Source: an uncultured Eubacteriales bacterium (GTDB taxonomy: Bacteria > Bacillota > Clostridia > Oscillospirales > Acutalibacteraceae). Taken from it: a stretch of DNA of 34,467 bases. Below, in pieces: positions 1 through 9,530 of the stretch. The notes beneath the pieces were generated by a model. The model ran no database searches, was not told where the DNA came from, and saw nothing but the letters and a program-made list of their open reading frames with translations. The position numbers and the translations under genes were made by a program. Location: positions 1 through 34,467 of the forward strand of contig CAKUMQ010000028.1 in the NCBI GenBank assembly GCA_934667845.1. The letters run 5' to 3'. The first letter of the stretch is position 1, and every line of letters begins with the position of its first letter.

Positions 1-1
1 C

Positions 2-853
2 TGGAAAGGACAGGACAGTTTAGAAGTTTATTACTTTGGGACTTTACCGAATAAAAACTCAAAAGAAGATTACAACATCATCTTAGGGATCAGCAATAAT
101 ACCAATGAAGAAATTGATGAATACAGCATCACTTTTAATGTTGAAGGGGTTAAATTTGATTATCTAAGCTATTCCCATTCTGACATTTCTGCATATGGAA
201 TGACGGACGCCACGTTATCAATAACAACAAGCGAATATTCAAGCCCGGGAGAAAAAAGGGTCTCGGAAAAAACATTGGAAAAACTGCTAAACAGTAAAGA
301 AACGGATAGTATAAAAATTTCATGCCGCATTAAAAGCCTAAAATCTCATGGTGAAACTCTCGTAAATAATACAGGCATATATAAAGATATCCTTATAGTT
401 ATACTATCCATTTTTATGGGCATTATTGGCTTCTTCGGGGATATTCGTGCGGCTTGGCTAAGAATACTGTTAAAAATGTTTGCTTTACCTGCTATTTTTT
501 TCGCTGCTGTTGCTTTGGTTCTGATTGCAATGTTTGCCAATAGTGATTCAGCCGATTCAATGGCAGCTGCCAATGACGCAGCAAAAAAGAGTGCAGCAGA
601 AAACTATAAACGCGAAGCCAATCTAAAGGCGGGGGCAGTTGCTCACGGAAATCAGAGAGAGGCCGCTTTCGCACAGGCAAGAATGGATAAAAGTATGGCT
701 GATATGGTCGGCGGGGATCCGTCTGCAAGAAACGAGTATAAACGTCAAGCACAATTGAAGGCAGGGTTTATTGCGCACGGAAACACAAAGGAAGCAGCAA
801 AATGTCAGGCAGCAATGGATCGTTTGATGGCTGACATGATTAAGAACAAATGA
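2..853 (+). CDS. Membrane protein with C-terminal tandem repeats, 5'-truncated by the window edge
   Basis: The frame is open from the first bases of the window, so the true start lies upstream. The ATG at 200 is internal and has no ribosome binding site. About 283 residues are visible. Residues 1-125 look like a soluble, beta-rich domain (ISNNTNEEIDEYSITFNVEG and following). Two hydrophobic segments follow at about 129-146 and 159-179, then an Ala-rich linker and two copies of a 37-residue repeat that form the C-terminus. A short linker and two membrane segments suggest an extracytoplasmic N-domain and a repeat tail on one face of the membrane, but topology is inferred. I do not recognise the family. 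Codon use is AT-rich, unlike the genes beyond 1.6 kb. It is followed after 34 bases by a small gene on the same strand. Confidence 0.75.
   Translation, partial: WKGQDSLEVYYFGTLPNKNSKEDYNIILGISNNTNEEIDEYSITFNVEGVKFDYLSYSHSDISAYGMTDATLSITTSEYSSPGEKRVSEKTLEKLLNSKETDSIKISCRIKSLKSHGETLVNNTGIYKDILIVILSIFMGIIGFFGDIRAAWLRILLKMFALPAIFFAAVALVLIAMFANSDSADSMAAANDAAKKSAAENYKREANLKAGAVAHGNQREAAFAQARMDKSMADMVGGDPSARNEYKRQAQLKAGFIAHGNTKEAAKCQAAMDRLMADMIKNK
599..841 (+). repeat. In-frame tandem repeat, two 111-bp units with a 132-bp period
   Basis: Unit 1 is 599-709 and unit 2 is 731-841, separated by a 21-base spacer encoding GGDPSAR. Aligned without gaps, 23 of 37 residues are identical. The shared core is YKR-A-LKAG-A-HGN-EAA-QA-MD-MADM. 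The DNA has diverged more than the protein, especially at third positions, so the duplication is old and the protein sequence appears to be under selection. Confidence 0.85.
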
Positions 854-887
854 AAAGAATATGTTCGGAAAAGGAGATGTGTTTTAA

Positions 888-1052
888 ATGCGTTGGGAAG
901 TTTCTTATAACACAAATGAAAGGTCGTTGCAGAAAATGGTAGTTGAAGCCAATAGTTCCGAAGAAGCCAAACAAAAAGTCGAAGCAATAGCAAAAGCAAA
1001 TAGCAGGTCGAGTCAATTTACTATCAGATTTAACGATGTACGGGTGGTATGA
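888..1052 (+). CDS. Small protein of 54 residues, unknown function
   Basis: The ATG at 888 follows an AAGGAG at 871-876 with an 11-base gap, and the frame closes with TGA at 1050. The product begins MRWEVSYNTNERSLQKMVVE and contains the segment VEANSSEEAKQKVEAIAKA, a probable amphipathic helix after a short beta strand. This resembles the beta-alpha small proteins common in phage and accessory regions of Firmicutes, but I cannot name a family. It lies between two AT-rich genes on the same strand (34 and 21 bases away), consistent with one transcript. The good ribosome binding site and tight packing support a real gene. It has no signal peptide or membrane segment, so it is probably cytoplasmic. 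Confidence 0.6.
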   Translation: MRWEVSYNTNERSLQKMVVEANSSEEAKQKVEAIAKANSRSSQFTIRFNDVRVV

Positions 1053-1073
1053 CATTCAAAAAGGAGAATGGAT

Positions 1074-1496
1074 ATGAGAAAATTTATTGCTTTATTTTTA
1101 TGCATAGTACTTTCTTTTCTGTTCACAGCTTGCGGAAATGACGATAACCTTCCTCAAAGCGGTACTGATGAAAAATCAAGTCACAGTTCGGTAAGTAACG
1201 AACAAACGGACAAGGAAGAAGATTTAATGGGCAACAGTGCAAATAAGCGAAGCGTACGCGTAATTAAAAGTTTTTATGCTGTTGAAGGAGCAGTAATATA
1301 CGACCAGACCTATGATGAGTACGGGTATCCGGATTGCTGCTTTTTCCATAAAAAGTGTGAATCCTGCGGCGACGTAAGCAACAATAACGGTTCTGCTCGC
1401 GGCAATATAACAACAAGTTATTATTGTCCTAAGTGCAAAACATCTAATCGCGTAGAAATCAAAGCCGACTCAGAGTGTATCGAGGTGAATGAGTAG
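1074..1496 (+). CDS. Zinc-ribbon lipoprotein, unknown function
   Basis: The product has 140 residues. Residues 1-20 form a lipoprotein signal: Met-Arg-Lys, a hydrophobic core and the lipobox LFTAC, with Cys20 as the predicted lipidated residue. A Ser/Asp/Glu-rich linker follows (about 22-60). The C-terminal half carries two CxxC pairs, C95/C98 and C118/C121, spaced like a zinc ribbon. I chose the ATG at 1074 because AAGGAG (1061-1066) sits 7 bases before it. The in-frame ATG at 1068 is only 1 base from that site. An exported zinc ribbon is unusual, because most zinc ribbons are cytoplasmic. It is the last gene of the AT-rich run and is followed by a strong terminator. Function is unknown. Confidence 0.8.
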   Translation: MRKFIALFLCIVLSFLFTACGNDDNLPQSGTDEKSSHSSVSNEQTDKEEDLMGNSANKRSVRVIKSFYAVEGAVIYDQTYDEYGYPDCCFFHKKCESCGDVSNNNGSARGNITTSYYCPKCKTSNRVEIKADSECIEVNE

Positions 1497-1576
1497 ATGG
1501 CGGTTGGCGGGCGATGCTTATTATAAGGGGTCGGTCCCGCAGATAATGGGTCATACCCCATACCCCCAAACCGCAG

Positions 1577-1615
1577 ACAGAGCCGGAACCTGTACGGTTC
1601 CGGCTCTGTTTTTAT
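1577..1615 (+). terminator. Rho-independent terminator after the AT-rich gene cluster
   Basis: A perfect 14-bp stem (1577-1590 with 1596-1609) and a 5-base loop are followed by a T-run on the plus strand. It ends the transcript of the lipoprotein gene. No comparable T-run follows it on the minus strand. Confidence 0.9.
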
Positions 1616-1617
1616 AC

Positions 1618-1658
1618 CAAAACGGCGCAACGCCCCCCGACATGATCGGGGGCATTGC
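1618..1658 (-). terminator. Probable terminator of the deacetylase-like gene
   Basis: A GC-rich imperfect stem (1627-1640 with 1646-1658) lies 24 bases beyond the stop of the minus-strand gene. On that strand it is followed by GCCGTTTTGG, a short T-run. The stem is strong but the T-run is weak, so termination may be partial. Confidence 0.5.
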
Positions 1659-1681
1659 CTGCTGCAAGTATTTTTCGCCGC

Positions 1682-2530
1682 TTATCTTTTATCGGCATCC
1701 AAATCCACCGTCGCACCCGCCGGAATGCAGATCAGCTTCCGGTCGCGTTCGATCCAGATATCCGCTGCCGAAAGATTTCTCACCCTGTCTCCTGCCGCAC
1801 TGTAGGACAGCTGCGTGCGGTATGCGGTGATATAGTCATAGATCTCGCCGTTTGTGGCATACCACACGTCGTCCATTCCGGCGGCTTTTTCCGCAAACGT
1901 CTCCATGCGCTCCCAGTCCTGCGCGGCGTCAAATTCATAGGAGTGCCCCCACACATAAAACAGCCACGGGTCACGGTTATACGGCGCCTTGTCGGGGCTG
2001 TCGGCGGAAAACTTCTCCAAAAGCTCAAACAGATGCGGGTCGCCGTGGTGGCAGGTGGCGGTCAGTTGGAGCCAATCCTCCGGCAGACGGAAATCGCCCG
2101 TCGCCGTGATCGTACGGGCATAGTTGATCCCCGCCGCTTTCGCCGCTTCGATCACGGTGTTGTTGTAGGTGCCCCACGGATGCGCCATGCCGCGGACGAT
2201 GCCGCCGGTCACGTTCTCGAGACGGCAGCGGTCGGTGAAGATCTCATACAGCGCCCGATCGGCGGGCAGCTTTTCCAGAAAATCATGGGTCAGCGCATGG
2301 ACCGCCACTTCGTGACCGCGGTACAGCTCTTTGATCTCCTCCTCGGAAACGATCGTCTGCAGTTCATTGTAGGTCCTGCCGAGCATGCCGCTGTTGAGAT
2401 TGAACGTGCCCTTCAGTCCGTTCCGGTTAAATATAGCGATCAGCCGCCGATCCTGTGTAACACCGTCGTCATAGCTGAACGTCATCGCCTTCGGGCGCCC
2501 TCCGGGAAAGCGCATGAAAATACGGGACAT
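1682..2530 (-). CDS. Polysaccharide deacetylase family protein
   Basis: The 282-residue product matches the NodB/carbohydrate esterase 4 fold. Motif 1 is MTFSYDDG (Asp21-Asp22), with catalytic base and metal Asp candidates. Motif 2 is HALTH (His78, His82), the zinc His pair. A later HPWGTYN stretch fits motif 3. Such enzymes remove N- or O-acetyl groups from glycans. The exact substrate cannot be read from sequence, and no signal peptide is seen, so it may act inside the cell or on small saccharides. I chose the ATG at 2530 because AAGGAG (complement of 2540-2546) lies 9 bases upstream. A longer TTG-started frame to 2644 lacks a binding site and adds non-conserved Arg-rich sequence. It is divergent from the SGNH esterase-like gene. 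Confidence 0.85.
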   Translation of the reverse strand: MSRIFMRFPGGRPKAMTFSYDDGVTQDRRLIAIFNRNGLKGTFNLNSGMLGRTYNELQTIVSEEEIKELYRGHEVAVHALTHDFLEKLPADRALYEIFTDRCRLENVTGGIVRGMAHPWGTYNNTVIEAAKAAGINYARTITATGDFRLPEDWLQLTATCHHGDPHLFELLEKFSADSPDKAPYNRDPWLFYVWGHSYEFDAAQDWERMETFAEKAAGMDDVWYATNGEIYDYITAYRTQLSYSAAGDRVRNLSAADIWIERDRKLICIPAGATVDLDADKR

Positions 2531-2748
2531 ATGTTTCGACTCCTTTGTACCTATTATAAGAGATATAAACGGGCAATCGCCGCCATTTCTGCCGTCCGCC
2601 CGCCTTCTTACCCGAATCATAACACGCTTTTTCGGCAGTGTCAACCCAAAAATGCAGCGCGATCCTCCGTTTCAGTAAACCGCATTTTTGTTCAGCCTGC
2701 CCCGCCGCCCACCGCCTGCTCTTTTCGTCGAAGCCGGACAAAACATCC

Positions 2749-2777
2749 TTGACATTTCCGCTTTCGTCCCCTATACT
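2749..2777 (+). promoter_or_regulatory. Sigma-70-type promoter for the SGNH hydrolase gene
   Basis: TTGACA (2749-2754) and TATACT (2772-2777) are separated by exactly 17 bases. Transcription would start near 2784. That makes the ATG at 2786 leaderless and supports the start at 2810, which has a ribosome binding site. Confidence 0.85.
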
Positions 2778-2809
2778 TAAGGGCAATGATGTTCAAGGAG
2801 ATGATCCGC

Positions 2810-3784
2810 ATGTTTTTTCCCTGTACCGATCCGTCCGTGCGGGCAACCGGTCGTTTCGGGCTGTATGACGGCAAGCTCACCGCCACAGCTGCCGGATCTA
2901 AGCTGGAGATCGCTTTTTCCGGCAAGAGCTGTCGGCTGCACCTGGATCTCGCCTGGTCGACGGTACCGTACCCGCATCTGTGGATGCAGCTGGACGAGGG
3001 AGCGCGCTTTGAGGTGCCGATCGACCGCTATCTGCTCGTGGAATGCGGCGCGGGCGATCATGTTCTGACCGTGATCCTCAAGGGCGAGGTCGAAATGCAG
3101 CACCGCTGGTACCATCCGCTGATCGCCAAGCTGTCGCTTATCGGCTACGAGGCGGACGCAGCGGCAGTCCTGCCGGAAAACCGCAAAAAGACCATTGAGC
3201 TGATCGGCGATTCCATCACCGAGGGCGTACTGGTCGACGCCGGCTATGCGCCCGACCGCAACGACGATCTGCTGAATCGCCCGTATCAGGACGATGTCAC
3301 CGCCACCTATGCCTATCGCACCGCGCTTGCGCTCGGACTGGAGCCGCTCTGCGGCGGCTACGGCGCGGTCGGCGTAACGCGCAGCGGCTGCGGCGGCGTA
3401 CCGGCAGCTGCGGACATGTACCCCTTCTGCTTCGAGGGCGTACCCGTGTCCTATCCCCACCCCGACTATGTGCTGATCAACCACGGCACCAACGATGCCG
3501 CCGCAGACTTTGCCAAATTTGAAGCGGGATATATCCGTCTGCTGGACGCCGTCTACGCCGCCCACCCCGATACTCACGTTATCGCGGTCGCGCCGTTCTT
3601 CGGCCGCAAGGACAAGGAGACCTGCGCAGTGGTCAACGCCTATAACGCCGCGCACCATCGGGACATCTTTTTGGTCGACACCGCCGGATGGCTCCCGCCC
3701 GAGCCGCTCCATCCGCTGCGGGACGGGCACAAAATCGCCGCCGAAAAGCTGACCGCCATATTGGCAGAGCATTTCGGGCTGTAA
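2810..3784 (+). CDS. SGNH/GDSL-type esterase with N-terminal jelly-roll-like domain (CE2-like)
   Basis: The 324-residue product has an N-terminal beta-rich domain (about 1-110) resembling the carbohydrate-binding sandwich of carbohydrate esterase family 2. An SGNH hydrolase domain follows. Block I is GDSIT (133-137) with nucleophile Ser135. Block III is NHGTND (224-229) with the oxyanion Asn228. Block V is EPLHP with His301. The usual Asp of DxxH is Glu298 here, though a nearby Asp305-Gly-His307 could be an alternative. Likely reaction: removing acetyl groups from a sugar or polysaccharide. No signal peptide is evident. The start at 2810 is preceded by AAGGAG (2795-2800) at 9 bases. Its divergent neighbour is also a deacetylase type, which suggests a shared carbohydrate substrate (inference). 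Confidence 0.85.
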   Translation: MFFPCTDPSVRATGRFGLYDGKLTATAAGSKLEIAFSGKSCRLHLDLAWSTVPYPHLWMQLDEGARFEVPIDRYLLVECGAGDHVLTVILKGEVEMQHRWYHPLIAKLSLIGYEADAAAVLPENRKKTIELIGDSITEGVLVDAGYAPDRNDDLLNRPYQDDVTATYAYRTALALGLEPLCGGYGAVGVTRSGCGGVPAAADMYPFCFEGVPVSYPHPDYVLINHGTNDAAADFAKFEAGYIRLLDAVYAAHPDTHVIAVAPFFGRKDKETCAVVNAYNAAHHRDIFLVDTAGWLPPEPLHPLRDGHKIAAEKLTAILAEHFGL

Positions 3785-3815
3785 GATAATTTGCCCGCAC
3801 TGCATTTTGCCTGCA

Positions 3816-3860
3816 CAAAAAGGGATCCCTGCCGTTTACTTCGGCAGGGATCCTTTTTAT
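3816..3860. terminator. Bidirectional terminator between convergent genes
   Basis: A 12-bp perfect stem (3823-3834 with 3842-3853) is flanked by an A-run on the left and a T-run on the right. It can therefore stop both the plus-strand SGNH gene and the long minus-strand operon that ends with the flippase gene, whose stop is at 3863. Confidence 0.9.
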
Positions 3861-3862
3861 CT

Positions 3863-5401
3863 TTACCGCCGGATCATCCGTTTGAGCCGGTCGGTCACGC
3901 GCGTCACCATGGACTTTTCCTCCTCGTTCAGTCCGAAACCCCACAGGCAGACCGCATACAGCAGCACATAGGTCACGCAGAACAGAAAAAACGTCCGGTA
4001 GCTGTCGATCGTCACATAGCGCATCACCAAAAAGCCGAATACGCCGGGCACCACAAGGCTCGGCAGCAGCGACAGGATGCTTTTCCAGAATGCGGCGATA
4101 TCCAGTCCAATCTTGTACTTGTAATGGATGTTCATGATCAGTCCGTTGCCGATCAGCACGCAGATGGCGGTCATCGCCGCCGCGCCGACACCGCCGTAGC
4201 CCTTTTTCAGGGCGATATAGGTCAGCAGAATGTTGACCACGCACACGGCAAGGTACAAGATCGAGCGGAACTGGTGCTTGTTCTTCGCACACTGGATCTC
4301 GATACCGAGATTCTGGATGGACGGCACAATGGTCGAGCCCATCAGCAGCAGCGCGATCGGGTAGACATCCCTCTGCCCGTTCGCCCAGACCTTGACAAAA
4401 AACTGCCCGAAGAACAAAAAGCCCGACCAGATGGCGGCAAGCACGATAAACTGCAGCCGCCCCACCTTGATAAACAGCCGGGACAGCTCACGATCGTCCC
4501 CGCCGCTTGCCACCACACGGTGGACGCGCGGAATCAGCACATTGGACAGGATCGTTGCCAGCGACAGAAAATACACATTGAGCTGGTCGGCGAGGTAGTA
4601 TACACCGGAGGCGGTACTGCTCACCATTTTGCCGAGCAGATATTTGTCCACGCTCCAGTTGAGCTTATCCACGATGATGCTCAAAAACAGAAACAGCGTA
4701 AACGCCGCGATGCTTTTCAGCATCGGGATATCGAAATGGCCGAATTCCGCCTTGAAATGCAGCGACTTGCGGCAATAGAGATAGCACCACAGAATGTGGC
4801 AGCTGTGGGCAAACAGCAAAATAGCGGCAAGCGAGATCGAGGTGCGGAAGCGGGACAGCTGCGGCAGCAGCAGGATCGGCAGCATCAGCGCCGGGTTTGC
4901 CACCGTTTTTAACGCGTTCAGACTTCGGTGGACAACGTAGCGCTCATTGACCGTCATCGTCGATTCGAGCAGGCTTTCCGGAAAGGTGATCGCGACGTTG
5001 ACCGTCAGGATCATGGTCAGGATCGGGGTGCGCGACAGCTCCTGCTCGGTCATCACGCCGCCGAAAACCGCCCGGTAGTTGAGCGCGATCACAATGCCGC
5101 AGAGCAGGGCGATCGCCGACATGGCAAAGTAGATCGTCAGAAACATGCCGTTGAGCCGCGCCACGCCGCGGGCATCTCCCTCCAGCTTCTTGCGGGAGTA
5201 AAAGCGGGTGAATGCGCTGTTCATGCCGAGGCTCAGCAGGCTCAGATTGGAGACGAGCGCCATTGTGGTGGAATAAACGCCGTATTCCGACTCACCCAGC
5301 CCCTTATACATCAGCGGGGTGTAAAACAGGGTGAGCAGCAGACCGATCACGACCGAGCCGTAATTGATCAGCACACCCAGCTTAAGCTGGTTTGTCCGCA
5401 C
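3863..5401 (-). CDS. Oligosaccharide/polysaccharide flippase (MOP superfamily, Wzx-like)
   Basis: About 512 residues, almost entirely hydrophobic, with some 12-14 membrane segments. The N-terminus has the pattern of polysaccharide exporters in the MATE/MurJ superfamily (YGSVVIGLLLTLFYTPLMYK, then GLGESEYGVYS). Such proteins flip lipid-linked sugars across the membrane. I chose GTG at 5401, because AGGAGG sits 8 bases upstream. The longer frame begins with TTG at 5422 and would place that binding site inside the gene. The C-terminus is basic. It is the last gene of the long minus-strand run, 66 bases after the flavodiiron gene. The carried substrate (capsule, wall polymer or other) is not determinable. 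It is distinct from MurJ itself as far as I can tell by eye. Confidence 0.85.
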   Translation of the reverse strand: MRTNQLKLGVLINYGSVVIGLLLTLFYTPLMYKGLGESEYGVYSTTMALVSNLSLLSLGMNSAFTRFYSRKKLEGDARGVARLNGMFLTIYFAMSAIALLCGIVIALNYRAVFGGVMTEQELSRTPILTMILTVNVAITFPESLLESTMTVNERYVVHRSLNALKTVANPALMLPILLLPQLSRFRTSISLAAILLFAHSCHILWCYLYCRKSLHFKAEFGHFDIPMLKSIAAFTLFLFLSIIVDKLNWSVDKYLLGKMVSSTASGVYYLADQLNVYFLSLATILSNVLIPRVHRVVASGGDDRELSRLFIKVGRLQFIVLAAIWSGFLFFGQFFVKVWANGQRDVYPIALLLMGSTIVPSIQNLGIEIQCAKNKHQFRSILYLAVCVVNILLTYIALKKGYGGVGAAAMTAICVLIGNGLIMNIHYKYKIGLDIAAFWKSILSLLPSLVVPGVFGFLVMRYVTIDSYRTFFLFCVTYVLLYAVCLWGFGLNEEEKSMVTRVTDRLKRMIRR

Positions 5402-5467
5402 AGGCCTCACCTCCTCGATCAAAAGTAATCAACGCCCCGTAAAGAGCGTATGTATATCCTGCCGCCG

Positions 5468-6631
5468 TCAGTGCGCACACCCGGAAAGCTCATCGGCAAG
5501 GGCGTCGATCTGCCGCATGCTTTCCTCGTTTGGCGCCGAAAGAATTCTGACCGTCGTATCCGTAAAGGTGAGGTTTTTGCACGGCTCCAGCATACTCCTC
5601 ATTGTTTTGGCTGCCGTGGGCGCCCAGGAGCCGTTTTCGATCAGACCGACCGTGCGGTTTTTAAAGCCGCGTTCCGTCAGATGCTGAATATATTCCCTCA
5701 TAAACGGGAAAATATCCGCATTATAGGTCGTGGTCGCCAAAACGAGCCGGTCATAGCGAAATGCATCCTCGACCGCCTCCGCCATGTCGCTGCGGGCAAG
5801 GTCAATGACCGATACCGCCCGGCAGCCGTTTTCCCGCAGCCGGTCAGCCAGACGCATGACCGCCTTTTGCGTATGCCCGTATACCGACGTATAGGCGATG
5901 ATCACGCCCTCATCCTCCGCGGCATAGGACGACCAGGTGGCATACAGCCCGAGATAGGTATCAAGGCTGTCCTTCAGCACCGGTCCGTGCAGCGGGCAGA
6001 TCGTGCGGATGTCGAGCGCCGCCGCCTTTTTCAGCAGCGCCTGCACCTGCACGCCGTATTTCCCGACGATGCCGAAATAATAGCGCCGCGCCTCACACGC
6101 CCAGTCCTCCTCCGCATCCAGCGCGCCGAACTTGCCGAACGCGTCCGCGGAAAACAGCACCTTTTCCGTGCTCTCATAGGTGACGATCACCTCCGGCCAA
6201 TGCACCATCGGCGCGGTGATAAAGGTGAGCGTATGTTTGCCGAGCGAAAGCGTGTCATTTTCGCCGACGATGATCCGACGGTCGGCAAAATCCGTGCCGA
6301 AAAAGTTGGTCATCATTTTAAATGCCTTGTCCGAAGCCACGGCGACCGCCTGCGGATACGCCTGCATAAACGCCGCAATACCGGCGCTGTGGTCCGGCTC
6401 CATATGCTGCACGACAAGGTAATCGGGCGTTCTGCCGCCGAGCGCGGCGGAAAGATTGCCGAGCCATTCTGCCGTGAATTTGCCGTCCACCGTGTCCATC
6501 ACGGCGATCTTTTCATCCACGATCACATAGGAATTGTATGCCATGCCGTTCGGCACGGCATACTGCCCCTCAAACAGGTCGATCTCGCGGTCGTTGACAC
6601 CGATATACCGGATCGTATCGGATACATTCAT
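5468..6631 (-). CDS. Flavodiiron protein (FprA-type, A-type flavoprotein)
   Basis: The 387-residue product has a metallo-beta-lactamase-like domain (1-235) and a flavodoxin domain (about 242-387). The diiron ligands are visible as H76-x-E78-x-D80-H81, with H144, D163 and H215 (LHGP) completing the set. The FMN loop is TSVYGHT (248-254). These enzymes reduce oxygen to water, or nitric oxide to nitrous oxide, in the cytoplasm of anaerobes, using electrons from rubredoxin or similar. No rubredoxin or flavin-reductase domain is fused at the C-terminus, so this is the two-domain form. The ATG at 6631 has AAGGAG 8-9 bases upstream. It lies 17 bases after the cyclase-family gene in the same run, and the role there is probably oxygen protection. 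Confidence 0.95.
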   Translation of the reverse strand: MNVSDTIRYIGVNDREIDLFEGQYAVPNGMAYNSYVIVDEKIAVMDTVDGKFTAEWLGNLSAALGGRTPDYLVVQHMEPDHSAGIAAFMQAYPQAVAVASDKAFKMMTNFFGTDFADRRIIVGENDTLSLGKHTLTFITAPMVHWPEVIVTYESTEKVLFSADAFGKFGALDAEEDWACEARRYYFGIVGKYGVQVQALLKKAAALDIRTICPLHGPVLKDSLDTYLGLYATWSSYAAEDEGVIIAYTSVYGHTQKAVMRLADRLRENGCRAVSVIDLARSDMAEAVEDAFRYDRLVLATTTYNADIFPFMREYIQHLTERGFKNRTVGLIENGSWAPTAAKTMRSMLEPCKNLTFTDTTVRILSAPNEESMRQIDALADELSGCAH

Positions 6632-6648
6632 CTGTATTACTCCTTTTT

Positions 6649-7232
6649 TTAAACATCCAGTGAGGGCTGCCGCTCCAACAGCACCGCACGCACGGGTGAG
6701 CCGTCCGCACCGGCAATTTTCAGCGGCGCCGCGATCAGCATATACGTCCCCGGCGCGGCGGCAGAGAGGTCCAGCCCCTCAAGCAGGCGTACGCCCGCGC
6801 CGAGCAGCAGGCGGTGAACCTCCGCCGTCCGCTCCTTTGCCACCGTTGTTCCCTCTACGCCGACCAGCCGCACACCGGCCTGGATCAGCACAAACGCCGC
6901 GCTTTCGGTCAGCGACACATCGCCCTTGAACAGCACCCGCGGGCGGCAGAAGGGCAGCCGCCCCTCCAGCTGCGCGCCGGTCAGCTCACCGGAGAGCACC
7001 AAAACGGTACACTCGCCGATGCAGTCGTCAAGCGGCAGCGAAGCCGTGTCATCGCCGCCCTCCAGAAAGTGGAGCGGCGCGTCCATATGCGTCCCGCTGT
7101 GCAGGCACGCCGTGATCGTCCCGAGGTTGCAGCTGTCCCCGTCCGCTAAGCGGGAGAGAGAGGAAAGCTGCGGCGCGGGATCGCCGGGGTAGACCGGCGC
7201 AGAGGTCATTTCGCGGGTGATATCGATCACGG

Positions 7233-7236
<4 letters not shown>
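6649..7236 (-). CDS. Cyclase family protein (kynurenine formamidase-like metal hydrolase)
   Basis: The 195-residue product carries the family signature H46-SGTH50-M-D52-APLH56 (HxGTHxDxPxH), whose His and Asp residues bind a divalent metal. Members hydrolyse amides such as N-formylkynurenine or act as isatin hydrolases, and many are uncharacterised. No kynurenine pathway gene is near, so the substrate is unknown. The ATG at 7236 overlaps the stop of the clpE-like gene in an ATGA junction and also has an AGGAG 8 bases upstream, so translation is probably coupled. Length is slightly short for the family but all signature residues are present. A soluble cytoplasmic location is expected. Confidence 0.85.

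Positions 7237-9526
<2,290 letters not shown>

Positions 9527-9530
<4 letters not shown>

Noticed and set aside
1489..1830. Plus-strand ORF starting inside the lipoprotein stop region
   Set aside because: It runs through the strong terminator at 1577-1615 and then antisense to the deacetylase-like gene, without any recognisable domain.
2553..2558. TATAAT on the minus strand before the deacetylase-like gene
   Set aside because: No acceptable -35 lies 16-18 bases upstream, and the start would fall on the ribosome binding site. A promoter here is possible but not supported.
1655..2752. Long plus-strand ORF (365 codons)
   Set aside because: It is antisense to the deacetylase-like gene, rich in Arg and His as expected for the opposite strand of GC-rich coding DNA, and has no ribosome binding site.
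2777..3805. Long minus-strand ORF across the SGNH gene
   Set aside because: It is the antisense shadow of a gene with clear catalytic blocks and a consensus promoter on the plus strand.
3791..6652. Several long plus-strand ORFs opposite the flippase and flavodiiron genes
   Set aside because: All lie antisense to genes with recognisable families and show only composition-driven open frames.
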